A stretch of 64,000 bases of DNA. Origin: Pollenia angustigena (Eukaryota > Arthropoda > Insecta > Diptera > Polleniidae). The stretch covers positions 239,877,803 to 239,941,802 of the forward strand of contig OV884059.1 in NCBI GenBank assembly GCA_930367215.1. The letters are read 5' to 3'. This document shows, in pieces, positions 20,259 to 31,692 of the stretch. The notes under the pieces are model-generated. The model did no database searches. It was not told the DNA's origin and saw only the letters and a program-made list of their open reading frames with translations. A program made the translations under genes and the position numbers. Numbering within the stretch: position 1 is the stretch's first letter; every line of letters begins with the position of its first letter.

Positions 20259-22590
20259 AAGAAAATAGAAAAAAACTCGGCGTTAATTGCTTAAATATAC
20301 ATGCGGTCTTAGTGTATATGGGCAACTTCAAATTTTTTGAGCACCTGCTGAAACCGACATACTATGGCTGTTATTTCGTTAAGTTTTATGAATTGAAAAA
20401 AACGTTGTACAGGGTTTGGATGACTATACTTGAAGGATATGACGTGCAAAGTTTTACGTTGAAAAGTCCTCACCTTAAGAATTGGTGGTCATCTAAAATT
20501 AGAAAAATTAAAAAAACGACTTGAAACTTCCAACAGTTTTTTCATTCATTCCGTTTTCTTTGTAATAGTTTTAAGCTTTTAGATCCAAACCCATACAAAA
20601 TATAGTCACTAGACTTGGAGGATATGTCCACTAAAAAAAAAATTTTGATATCGCTGCTGCGTGAAAAGTTGCATGCATGGTGTTTTAAAGTGAAACCAAA
20701 ATTTTCCGAATTTTGAAATTTTTGAAGATTTTGCATAGAGTTTTTGCGCCGTTTAATAAAAATGAGTTTTAAGCGCAGAATTAAGAAAACTGCGTAATTT
20801 TATAAAGTTTGAGGTGTATCAAGTTGGTGTCAGCGCACCAATAACGTATCACGGACATCACAAACTTAAAAGAAATTAGCGTAAATTTTTTAAAATGTAT
20901 CTTTTTTGCGTCTGACAATCTGAATTGCCTTTTAAGTTGGCTAGTGTATTGCGTGATGTGAGTAACTTCGTAAAGGGCACCTCCGAGGTGAAAACGCACT
21001 TTAAAATTTTTAAACGCAAAAATTTTATGAACTTTTGAAAATTTTTGCAAAAAAACAATTTATTTTTAAGCTTTTTTTATATCAAAACATGTCATGGAAA
21101 CATGTTTAGGTATCTAAATAGATTCTTCGCGACGGACTAAACTGATAAAGTGCAAAAAAAAATAATTTTTTTCAACCGTGGCGCTTGCAGCGGCAGTTTT
21201 TTCCAAACACATTTCGCCTTGTGACAACTGAAGCGCTGTATCAATTCCGTTCAAACGTACATCGAATAGAAGACTTTACTGAGCTTGATACTAAAATTGA
21301 AAACGCACCAAAAAATTTTAAGGATTTAAAATTTTATGGAGGAAACAAAATGTTTCTAACCTCAAAAAGCATCCTTGTATGAAATATTTGATTTGCGATA
21401 GCCAAATAGTTTTTTTCCCAAAATATTGCAAATTATGTCTTATACTAGCCGTAATTTTGTAAAATGTTTAACAATTTTAAATAAATTTTTATATGCATAC
21501 ACGATAAAAAATTTTTTTTTATATTTTTTTTCCAGTGTATTTTAAAAAGTATTCAAGCTTTTACAAATATTTTAGTGTGCTAAGAAAGCCCTTAAGGGGT
21601 ATTATCCACACGCGTTTTCCTTTTTCAATTTTAACAAAAACTGTAATTTTTATATTTTTTTTTAATTTTTAACTTTAAACCGCAGTAAAATTTGCGCCGT
21701 GTAATAAAAATTATTAACGCGAACGGATTTCACATGCCCAAATATCGGTTTATACACACGCAAATCAACATTGATGTCAGACAAAAAAAAAAAATTAAAA
21801 AAAAAATGTCTAGGTGTCGTAAATTTTTGAAGTTGCTCATATGTTTCCGCATTATAGGAATTATGTTGGGTTAAGCAATTTTAAAACAAAAATTCAATAT
21901 CTAAATGGTTATAAATATTTAATATGACGAAATGTAAAATAGAAATTTTGAATGGTCATATTAAGTATGTATTTAGCGTTAGAACACAAAAAACTCGTTT
22001 ACTATTTGCCAAAATACAAATCGGATTACGATAAATTACAAACAAACATGAAAACCAAAAATATATTTAATGCTAAATGCAATTCAGCTTCAAGTCAGGG
22101 GTGAGCAACACACACTTAACTATTGTATGTGTAATGCTGTAAAAAAGATTTTGTATCTTGCTGCTTGTTTTTAGAACTCGAGTGCAAAAGTGACTCATTC
22201 AACTAACATTTAAAACAAAATCAAAATTTCGAAATTTGTAAGATTAAAAAACCTTTATTGTATCAAATTTTAAAACAGTATTAAAATTTATTTTGCAATA
22301 TCCCAATAAAAAATTTCCTTGTTTTGCGAAGCACTAATAGCAAATTTTAAAAATTAAGCGCACATTAATGCGCTTTGAGAATGGTTTTGTGTTCGGTACT
22401 CCGCGACACGCTTTGTTCTCATTTCCTTTGGTGAAATTTACTTTGCGTTTTGAGAAACAAACAACAATAGTAATATAATATTTCCGGAAACATATTCGTC
22501 GGTGTGAAAATAGAAGATGATGATCGTTTTCTGTGTCAAAATTGTTTTGCTTCAAGGTGGGAACGCGCCATATAAAACTCACGTCTTTCG
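20259..22590. other. Long stretch without recognised gene
   Basis: Several short frames (60-91 codons) on both strands, biased in composition and without recognisable motifs. No bounded repeat identified. Confidence 0.4.
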
Positions 22591-22593
22591 TAA

Positions 22594-23356
22594 AGGCCAG
22601 TTTTCACGGTAATACAATGTATTACGACTTTGTAGAATCAAAATATTATGAAATTCTCTCCGTGTTTAAAAGAAAAAAAAAAAAAAAATCTTTTGTAACC
22701 CTGCGGCCACACGGTCAAGTTGTCCTTGATAATCTTTTACATATACTGCTTGTCAAAATTTACATAAATTTTTGAGCAATTTACTTTCAAGATGTCATCA
22801 AGAAAACAATTTATAAATTTCACTAACCTTGAAATCAGCTGTTTTCTTGAACGTAAATTGAAACACTCACTGGCAAGAGAATTTAAAAGGCAAGTTCGTA
22901 CCAATTTTTAAAGAATGAGTGTATTGGTAAAAAAGTGTGTGTGTATTAAAACTTTATAGGCAAAACTTGGTCGTGTAACCCTCAAGTAAGTATAATTCTT
23001 GTTTACACGGATGGTATAAGTAAAATCAAAAATAATAACAAATAAGCAGATGGTTGCAGTTTTAAATTTTTACAAAAACAACATGAAAATTTCCTGAGTT
23101 GGTTTTAGTTGTATTTGTAATTGTATAAAAATGCTACCGCCTTCAATATACTCTGTTTAAATACAGCTCTGGTGTGATGAGAATGCATAAGTTTTTAAAA
23201 TGGTTTAGAAAAAAAACATTTACCGACCGCTTGTCAGATTTTGTATTCGTATTCTCTCTTACTCAATACATTTTGCTTTTACATGACAATATTTTTCTCA
23301 TTCCACATAATTTTTTGCAATGTCGTAATACATTGTATTACCGTGTAAACTGGCCT
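22594..23356. mobile_element. PIF/Harbinger-type element, non-autonomous
   Basis: Ends AGGCCAGTTTTCACGGTAAT and (inverse) AGGCCAGTTTACACGGTAAT continue inverted through ACAATGTATTACGAC. TAA flanks both (22591-22593, 23357-23359). At 763 bp it is too short for a transposase but includes the small frame at 22792-22911. Confidence 0.8.
22792..22911 (+). CDS. 39-residue hypothetical frame in PIF-type element
   Basis: ATG to TAA, begins MSSRKQFINFTNLEISCFLE and ends QVRTNF; charged and helix-prone, mixed composition unlike neighbouring noncoding DNA. It could be the start of a lost Harbinger-encoded Myb-like protein, but no SANT signature can be shown. Very tentative. Confidence 0.2.
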   Translation: MSSRKQFINFTNLEISCFLERKLKHSLAREFKRQVRTNF

Positions 23357-23419
23357 TAACGATATGGTAAGGGAAACTTTTACGTCTCCTTTACAAACAT
23401 GCTTCGTTGGAAGCTCTAT

Positions 23420-23974
23420 TTATACCCACACCACAATAGTGAAGAGGGTATTATGCATTTGTGCTGATATGTGTAACGCCTTCAAATATTGGTCCTAGAC
23501 CCACCTTTAAGTTTACCGATCGACTCAGAATCACTTGGCACAAATGAAGCTTATTGAAAATGGGTGGAATCGTAGGACCACGAGGGAAGAGAGGGGGAAA
23601 TTTCTTTCTCTCAGAAACTATCAAACCGATTTAAATGAAATTTAAAACATATATAGACCCATATCTATAGGACCACGAGGGGAGATATGGGTAATTTCTG
23701 CCTCTCAAACCGATTTTAATGAAATTTAAATCATGGATAGAAACATATCGATATGGACACATAAGCTATAAAATTTTTCAAAAAGAGGACCACAAGGGGA
23801 GATAGGGGGCTATTTCTGCCTCTCACAAACTTTCAAACCGATTTTAATAAAGTTTATAAACATAGATAAATCCATATATATATATTGACACATAAGCATG
23901 ATGTGTTTTTAAATACTGTGGTGTAGGGTATCATATGGGCGGGCTTCATTGACTATACTTTCTTACTTGTTTTA
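23420..23974 (+). mobile_element. DINE-like element, subfamily B, copy 1
   Basis: Starts TTATACCCACACCACAATAG and ends with GGTGTAGGGTATCATATGGG, a GC-rich hairpin region and CTATACTTTCTTACTTGTTTT. The centre has three imperfect units of about 100-120 bp beginning AGGACCACRAGGGGAGATA (near 23574, 23671, 23787). Head, hairpin and T-rich tail layout match DINE/Helentron non-autonomous elements, with sequence distinct from subfamily A. Confidence 0.7.
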
Positions 23975-24960
23975 TTGGAATATTGCGGTTTAAAACAATT
24001 AAATATACATGTAATAAAGCATTTTGTTGCTAATTAATTTTAATCAGAAAATGCATTTAAAAGTTTTTATTAAAAATCAAATAATATTACAATTTACTTA
24101 AGCCTTTACAATTTACAATTACAATTTACTTAAGCCACTAATTTAGACCTGGATGCAGAAGAGGGTCTGAACTCAGCACAAAACGAAATCTTGATACCAT
24201 TATCAGTAATATATTACCCTTAAAAAATGTACGTTAGTTACTCTCGTTTGTGGTTTTTCACACATTTATGTTTTAAACCCAATAGTAACGGAAATTTAAA
24301 AGGTACCAGTTAAATACCAAAAAAGACCAACAAGTTCCCACATAAAGTCTCATCACTCAGGATATTGCATGTTTAATTCTATGTTTCTGGGTCCAATATT
24401 AATGGTAACTAAAAAAAACTACCAGTTGTTGAATTAAAAAGCTAAAGAAAGAAGTTAAATTTTCCGTATTTCCCCTTTTTGGAACTTTTTTCTCCACCTT
24501 GAATTGTCAAAAATTTTAATATTGTAGTGGGAGCCCATTTAATACTTATTAGCCAAAGAATGGCGAAAAATACTGTGTAAATAAGTACCAACAATAGTTA
24601 TGAATTTCACCCCTTAAACGTTCGAGTTTCGAACGTGATGTAATGCTTATTGGCTTAAAAGGCATTTTACTCGCTAAAAGATCCGAATTTCAAAAAAGTA
24701 CCAGACACCTTTCCGCTTGTTTTTTTAAAGAACAACGATTAGTTTTAAATTTTCCTATTTTTTAGATTTGTAGATATGAGGAGATTACAATTGAAGGCTT
24801 AGCGCCCCTTGACCCTATCCTAATCATTTCAGTGGAACCTTATATAGCCGTTGTCAGACAGGAGGTTCCACTCTTCATTTTGTTGAAGAAATTTAGAAGA
24901 TAAGAAGATCTTACAAACATAGAAACATACACATTTTTAAGCTTTATAATATTAGTATAT
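23975..24960. other. Intergenic with one repeat relic
   Basis: No gene recognised. GTTAGTTACTCTCG..TGTGGTTTTTCACACAT at 24234-24266 matches a terminus-like block at 51835-51868. Confidence 0.4.
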
Positions 24961-25031
24961 ATATTATTTCCTTTCAATAATTTCTCAAGCTCAAGGTCCG
25001 TTTTATATAAAAAAATATTTATTTAAAATTT

Positions 25032-25073
25032 ATCCAATATTTCGCTATCTCAATGGATAGCTTCTTCAGGGAT
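25032..25073 (-). ncRNA. Hammerhead-like motif, minus-strand copy in hairpin
   Basis: Inverse of the motif at 25154-25195 with all core and stem bases preserved. Confidence 0.6.
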
Positions 25074-25153
25074 TTTTGGTTTTTTTTATATATCAAACAA
25101 TTTTTAATTTTTTGTTTATTAAAAATTGTTTGATATATAAAAAAAAACCAAAA

Positions 25154-25195
25154 ATCCCTGAAGAAGCTATCCATTGAGATAGCGAAATATTGGAT
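25154..25195 (+). ncRNA. Hammerhead-like motif, plus-strand copy in hairpin
   Basis: Stem I AUCC/GGAU (25154-25157/25192-25195), CUGAAGA (25158-25164), stem II GCUAUC/GAUAGC (25166-25171/25178-25183), GAAA (25184-25187), UAUU (25188-25191). Same 42-nt length as in PLE 1 with different stem sequences. Confidence 0.65.
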
Positions 25196-25619
25196 AAATT
25201 TTAAATAAATATTTTTTTTATATAAAACGGACCTTGAGCTTGAGAAATTATTGAAAGGAAATAATATTAAGAAGGTCGAAGAAATTAAGCTAAATAATTA
25301 GTATATATTTTTAACTTTAAGTATGCCCGCTTCCCCACTAGTGGTAGAGGCTAGAAGCATGCTAATAATATAATTTGTGTTCTTATCAAAACAATGGAAA
25401 GGGAGTACACATATACAATTTCAAGTCGCTGGTTTTAGCTGTTTGGGCTGTCAGTCACGCTTATCTCACATAAATAGATGAAGCCACTAAAATGCTTTGG
25501 TTACTAGGGTGTCACCTGGTGGCAGATAAAATTTATAGTTATTCTTTTTGATACTTAACAGTAGAAAAATAAGCACTTAAACTCCCCTAGCCACAACTTT
25601 TTGTTATGGTATTTATGTA

Positions 25620-26168
25620 TTTATAGCCACACAACAATAGTGCAGAAGGTATTATGTATTTGTGCTGATGTGTGTAACGCCTTTAAATATTGGTCCTTGA
25701 CACACCTTAAAGTATACCGATCGTCTCAGAATCACTTTCTGAGTAGAACTAACAATGTCCGTCCGGCCGACTGGCCGGCTGGCAGGCTGGCTGACTGACT
25801 GGCTGGGTGTCCATGTAACCTTGTGCGCAAAGCACAGGTCGCAATTTTTGAGATAATTTGATAAAATTTGGGACACAGGTTTCTATTAGCACAATGACCA
25901 ACTCTGTTTAAAATGAAACCGATTTTAATGAAATTTAAAACATAGATAGATCCATATCTATATGGATACATAAGCTATACAGTTTTTCAAAAATAGGACC
26001 ACAAGGGGAGGTAGGGAGCAATTTCTGCCTCTCACAAACTTTCAATCCGAAGTTTATAAACATAGATAAATCCATATTTATATGGACACATAAGCATGAT
26101 GTGTTTTTAAATACTGTGGTGTAGGGTATCATATGGTCGGGCTTGATCGACTATACTTTCTTACTTGG
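25620..26168 (+). mobile_element. DINE-like element, subfamily B, copy 2
   Basis: Collinear with the copy at 23420: AGCCACACAACAATAG start, GATCGTCTCAGAATCACTT, then a GGCTGGCTGACTGACTGG microsatellite (about 25755-25806), and end GGTGTAGGGTATCATATGG with hairpin GTCGggcttgatCGAC and CTATACTTTCTTACTTG. Confidence 0.75.
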
Positions 26169-26489
26169 TATAAATATGGTTTCGTTTAGCCTTTATTTGT
26201 TTTTGACGTAACTCACGATCACTTTACTTATCACAATAACCACATGGAAAGATAATTATCTTACACGGCTTTTTTAAAGAAAAAAATCGTAGCTTACTTT
26301 TTACAAAAATCAACTTTAAAAACCTTAAAATAGCGAGAAAAAAAATAATATCCACTTTTCAATCCAAATTTTTAATATTTTTAATTAGGCTCAAGTTCAT
26401 CAAATTTAATTCTCATTATATTATTTTTATGAAGAAAGGAATTTTACAACATGAAAATTAATTAAAATTGTTATTGATAATCTTTCATT

Positions 26490-26590
26490 CTTGACCATGG
26501 CCGGGGCTCGAACCCTGGCCGGCAGGTTACCATGACATGTTTCGATCGCAACCACTCGATCTCCTCAGATGGATTTGCCGTCCTACACTC
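26490..26590 (-). mobile_element. tRNA-derived SINE-like sequence
   Basis: On the minus strand GATCGAGTGGTTGCGATCG (A-box-like) is followed about 40 nt on by CAGGGTTCGAGCCCCGG (B box). No acceptor stem completes a tRNA. A pol III-type SINE head is the likely reading. Confidence 0.55.
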
Positions 26591-26599
26591 GCAGCCATC

Positions 26600-28680
26600 G
26601 ACGACTGCTGACCCCAATAGTCAAACATCAATCCTTAAACCAAATTGTATTCTAACATTTGGTAGATCGAAATTTGCTTTCCTGAATGATTATCCATTTT
26701 AATTGATGTTTTTTCCCTTCTTCTGTTTTCTTGTACTTTTGTCAAGAATTCTTCCTGAAGTCCAAAGTACATTTGTTGTTTTTTCATTTTTGTCATTCTT
26801 TTTTCTGTTGACCTTTTTCAGCACAACTTGAAGGACAAATGTATACATAGAGCTCGTGCCTTAGCTTTAACAATAATTAATATATACAGAAACAAAGTTA
26901 TTTAAGAGCAAACTAAAGATATGAGTTGTATACTGAGAAGAGTTAGCATTAATCTGTTATTAAAATTTTACTGAAATTAAAAAGTAAGTAATTTTAACCG
27001 GAATTGACCAGTGTGCACTGTGGCTATAGTATTTTTTTAACTTTAATTGCATATTAAATATTTTAAAGGCTTTTATTAAACATTAAACCATATCTATTAT
27101 AGAACACTAGTTGCATCAATTTCCTTTAGGGCCAACACAATCTTAAGAAATAAGAATAATGCTTGTGATCATAATTTATGCACAAAAGTAAAATTAAAAG
27201 TAAACTTAACTTTTAAGTACCTTACGGTTTTAATCACCATTAAGAAAAAGCGGTAAACTTTCAAGACATTTATGAACACTGACTTTTAAAATAAAGCTAT
27301 AAAATTTCTATTAGGAAAATATAAACTTTTTTTGAAGAAATTTTAACTAACAAGCCTTAAGGTATTTTGATTATGCTTAAAAATTAAAATGTTAAATTTG
27401 TATTTCTTGGCAACAGCCCGACACTCTGATAATAACTGAGTTTATGATTGTTTTTGAACTTAAACATAATTTGCATTTAAATTGCTTATTATGGTTTAAA
27501 GCACACATAAAAAGGCATAATACATATATAAAGAAAGTACATATACAAAAATTTACAAATGTATATCCCAACAGTTATGGCTACACCTTCCATTATAAAC
27601 CAACTTTTATTGTCTGTTCTTTAATATCGAACGTTAAGGTTTGCACAGAAAATTTGTTTGAAAAAACCTTATTCAGTTTAAAAAAAAAATTCCATATAAA
27701 ATTCTATACGAATGTTTACGTTCGAAACTGTTGAGCATGCAGTTGCTGAATAATTCTAATGCTTATTACCCTGATGATTAAAAGGAAATATTGCAATTTT
27801 ATTTCGCAGTGTAGATGGGATTAGAAATGAACATTTTTAATTGGTAACAATATATGACTTCTATAATGTTCTTTTCCGAATTCTTGTTAATCCATTCATG
27901 TCTTAAGGGAGCTGCAATTTTTTACGCTCTTAAAAAAAAGAAATTACAAATGAAATATTAAAGCCATTGTCCTTAAAAGAGATTCCGAACATAATTGGGT
28001 ATTACAATTCATCGAAAAATCTAAAATTTATTTACATCGTAATTCGATTTTATCACATAGAATGTTTCTGGGCAAAACTGTCTACCTTTTAGACTAAAAA
28101 CCAACTTAAATGGCCTATTTCAGCAATTCCATTATATATAGATTTATGTCTTAAATTCGTTTTTCATGTCAAATAAAAATAAAATTGTGTGAAAAACAAT
28201 AATTTAAATCTCAATTGATATTTAAATAGAATTGGTAAAATAGATAATGAATTAATTTTGTTTAATAATTTAAAATTTCTTTTTTTACCAAAAATTGTGT
28301 GAAAAACGGTTGTAATGAATAACGATACAATTTTCTACCATTTTATTGTAGGATTGGTTTTTTAATCCACATTTGCAGCATTCCGTACTTTTAACTTTCC
28401 GTAGGCAAGGCATTGTTTTAAAAAGTTCGAGAAATTCTCCCCAAAAAATTTTTTCTTTGGCATTAATATCTAAAATTTTTTATGTTTTTAAATGTTTATG
28501 CCTTGACGATTTTACTTTTATGAGCTAACTTTACAACATACGATTCAGTCATGCTGGTACAATCATACCACAAGCTCATACACGGTCAGTCAGCTGGCAC
28601 AAAGTTGTTTGCACAATGATGATGGTGTTGTGTATGACCCTTATAAGTTGAATATGAACAAACATTTAAAATGTACCAAA
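26600..28680. other. Long stretch without recognised gene
   Basis: AT-rich; a 96-codon frame at 27444-27734 has Lys/His/Ile-rich composition and no motif I know. No bounded repeat seen. Confidence 0.4.
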
Positions 28681-28684
28681 TGAG

Positions 28685-28775
28685 TGCCCTGGTAGGCTAG
28701 CTGGTAGTGAGCTAGTCTATCAGCGCCGGGGTTGCGGGTTGCGAAGAGCTTCGCGGGATTAGCTTAGGAATTTAA
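28685..28775 (+). repeat. tRNA-like / SINE-like sequence
   Basis: TAGGCTAGCTGGTAGTGAGC resembles an A box, and a GCGCCGGGGTTGCGGGTTGC region follows where a B box would be. A local hairpin CGAAGAGCTTCG follows. Weak, no true B-box TTCGA. Confidence 0.35.
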
Positions 28776-29059
28776 AAATAAAATATAAAATACCACCAAC
28801 ATTTTTAATCTTAAAGGTTCCCATTCATTCCCTGCTCTTATTTATGTTAGTTATGTTACTAAGTTGAATATTATAGAAAATTCAAAAATTATCCCATGCA
28901 GCACGGAAAATAAAAAGAAAGAAATTTCATTTCCTTTTTTCTCTTTTTCATACGTTTTTGTGCCTATTTAGGTTCGGTTGACAAACTAAGGAAGAAAGCG
29001 CTCTTATCTGGTACGCCTGTGCCGACTTATATATAACATTTATGTATATAGTAAAAATC

Positions 29060-29930
29060 AATGTTCGAAAATAAACAGAACATTATTTAGCGTACGGCTC
29101 ACACACCCATGAACGATATCTATTATTTTAGTGTTTGTGTAGACGAAAACAACCCTTAAAAGCGTTCGTAGCTATTTTCAAGAAGGAGCCGAACATTTCA
29201 TAGTGCTCTATTATTCGTTAAAAAGAGAACAATTGTAGTAATACTGAAGACAAACACTATATTTTAATTTGTTTTCCTTTTTTACAGTGATAATGAAATG
29301 AACAGACAACAAATTTTAGAAACGACCGCAGCAGGAACAGCTTGTGTGTGTATTGTGTATGTTTTGTATGTGTAAAAAAAAATTGCTGGGTGTTTTATTT
29401 TTTTCACATCTGTATTTTGTTTTTGTAAAAAATTTTTCTTTTTTTTACCAGCCAAAAGGGCGCTAAACACAATAGAAACGAACGAAAATTAATTATCTGA
29501 GCCGAAAACAATGGAGTTTTTGGTTTAAAGCAGTGATAACCACTCCATAGACTCGCGAGCCAGTCAATAATCGTATTTTTCACACAGACACGGTCGACAA
29601 TTCACATGTATATTACAACTTTGTTCGTTTCAAAACATCAGACTATCATCAGTCTCTGCGACCGCACACAAGCACATAGTATCTTTGTGTGCGTGCGTTC
29701 GGGGCTTTCTTAGTTCGGGGCTTGTTTATCACTGGTTTAAAGAAACCCCGAATGGAATTTAATGTTCTTTTCTTTTTGTTGAGTTGGATAAGAACAGTAT
29801 TATTTTTTTGTTCGAAAGATGGCAAGCATGGAAACGTCATGTTTTTTTTTTTGATGATTTACTACACAAACACTATTATCGTTTGTGTTTTCCACAAATC
29901 TACCAAACGGAACACTAAGGAGCGATATTA
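29060..29930 (+). repeat. Repeat family E, copy 1
   Basis: Collinear with the inverse of 33983-34622: GTTCGAAAATAAACAG start, TAGTGTTTGTGTAGA, ACAACCCTTAA, AAACACTATATTTTAAT, TTTTTTACCAGC..AAAGGG, AGAACAGTATTATTTTTTTG and ACACAAACACTATTA, ending near ACGGAACACTAAG. Ends are weakly inverted (AGTGTTCG-like), suggesting a diverged DNA transposon. Confidence 0.6.
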
Positions 29931-30397
29931 AGTGTTTATCTTCAAACTCTGTCTGGCAGTGTCACCCGGCGGTAACGTAATGATGTCTGTGAAAGTCTTT
30001 GATGAGGCGAAGGTTAAGCTGACAGTATATTATTGCTCAAATTGTGTTTATGAGTTGTTTTGTTCGTGTCTGTGTGTGTTTGTTTAAAATTACACCTACA
30101 AGAGTTTAAGTGCCTGTCTTTAGAAAATAAAAACAAAATTTCTCGTGAGAAAGTATATTGAAAACAACAATAAGATATAAATTTGTTTTTGTTTTCATTA
30201 TAATTTATCACAAAAAATGTTTTTTTTTTTTTCTAAAAAAAAAACAGCCACTTAACGTGCCGATAATTCGTATGTTGATGACTTTTATAACTTTTATGTT
30301 TTTATTATGCAATAAAGTATCTAAACGTTAGTCATTATAACGGTTTTTTTTTGTATTAAATTTTAAAAGAAAGTTCAAGATAATGTTGTCATACATA

Positions 30398-30656
30398 TGG
30401 AGGGCTCAGAGCTGAAGCGAACCAAGTCAAAAAAGAAAATTCGAAAATATATTGAGTTTGAGTAAGTAAATTGCCATTAATTACTGGAGCCACTGACTTG
30501 GGTTTATTACAGTTACCTTAGGAACGAAACTGTTTTCGATGTAACCCCTTACAGAACTGGATTGAGTTAAATTTCGCGGATATTTTCGCACCAGATTTGA
30601 AATACATATATGTGATATATTTTATGACTTGGTTCGGTTCAGCTCTGAGCCCTCCA
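30398..30656. mobile_element. TA-flanked MITE (Tc1/mariner-type)
   Basis: TIRs TGGAGGGCTCAGAGCTGAA and TTCAGCTCTGAGCCCTCCA continue to about 34 bp (CGAACCAAGTCA), flanked by TA on both sides (30396-30397, 30657-30658). 259 bp, noncoding. Confidence 0.8.
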
Positions 30657-30658
30657 TA

Positions 30659-31180
30659 TAAAAACGCAAAAATGAAATGTTTATAAAACGATTTGAATTG
30701 AAGATAAATTGAAATTTATTAAAGTATTAATTTATGACATAATTTTCATACATACGTTGTGTAGTTAGTACCAGTGTGGCAAATTTGTATAGAAAACAGA
30801 AATTCCTGATCTGATCTTTAAATAAGTTTATTTGAAATCTACAGAAGCTTTCGAACTAATACAATTTTAAAAAGCAATTAAAAAGTTTTTAATTAATAAT
30901 TTTAACAGCAATCAAAAGTTGTAAAATAATTATTCTTAATACTTCTGCACAGATTTTGGTATATAAAGTTTGTCTGCTTTACACAAAAGAAAGTTTAAGT
31001 TTAAGCTTAGCAAGTGTGGGCTTAATGAATTGGTAAACTAACTTGAAATTTTTTTGCGTAAGCCAGTTAATATTTTACATTTTTAATTAATTTACTTCAT
31101 TTAAGTGGTGCTATACAGATTTTAAGCACTGTTCACAGTGTGACTTTTTGCAATTTCAGGTGCCCGAAATTATAACAGTG
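30659..31180. other. Intergenic, nothing recognised
   Basis: AT-rich between two TA-flanked MITEs. Confidence 0.4.
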
Positions 31181-31182
31181 TA

Positions 31183-31430
31183 TCGTCGTGCGGGAGTTTA
31201 TGTGCTCTATATGCCAAAAGTGTATTTTGAGAAAATCGATCTTGAAGTTTTAACATAATTCAGGTTTGAAGGATATAGAACAAAACAGACACTATTTATC
31301 TCAGAAACTAGATGAGATAGCCGAAAACGGATTACATATTTGAAAAATTTGGGGTCGAAAACCTAAAGTGGCATAATTAACTCGAAATGTGTAAAATGGC
31401 GGATAGAGCACATAAACTCCCGCACGACGG
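31183..31430. mobile_element. TA-flanked MITE
   Basis: TIRs TCGTCGTGCGGGAGTTTATG and the inverse of CATAAACTCCCGCACGACGG, continuing through TGCTCTAT. TA on both sides (31181-31182, 31431-31432). 248 bp, noncoding. Confidence 0.8.
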
Positions 31431-31692
31431 TATGTTTTCCCCGCTTTCAAAGTCACCTGTGCGTATGATTAATATATATTTTTTTGCACAGTAGTCTTGT
31501 AGATAATATATTTTCTTGTCCAACGTTTTAACTCAGGAAAGTTGTTACTCTGCATGATTTTGATTAAGTGACATGTTATTAACTTAAATTAATTTTAAAT
31601 TATCATGTAAAAACACGATTTGTAAATTTGATTATGTTTTTTGTAAGTAAGAATTTAAAATGGGGCAGAATTGCCCAAACGTTTTTTATATA

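Larger units (their letters stand above)
24961..25267. mobile_element. PLE terminal hairpin: two pLTR arms back to back
   Basis: Left arm 24961-25107 and right arm 25119-25267 are almost perfect inverse copies around an 11-nt loop. There is no protein-coding insert. Layout and motifs (hammerhead-like core, GCGAAATATTGGAT, AAAACGGACCTTGAGC, AAGAAGGTCGAAG just outside) parallel the arms of PLE 1, so this is a PLE reduced to its two terminal repeats. Confidence 0.8.

Noticed and set aside
20249..20524. 91-codon plus frame starting at the MITE edge
   Set aside because: Starts within the PIF-type MITE end and has no recognisable motif.
25652..25971. Frames of 74-79 codons on minus
   Set aside because: Lie in a DINE element and its GGCTGGCTGACTG microsatellite.
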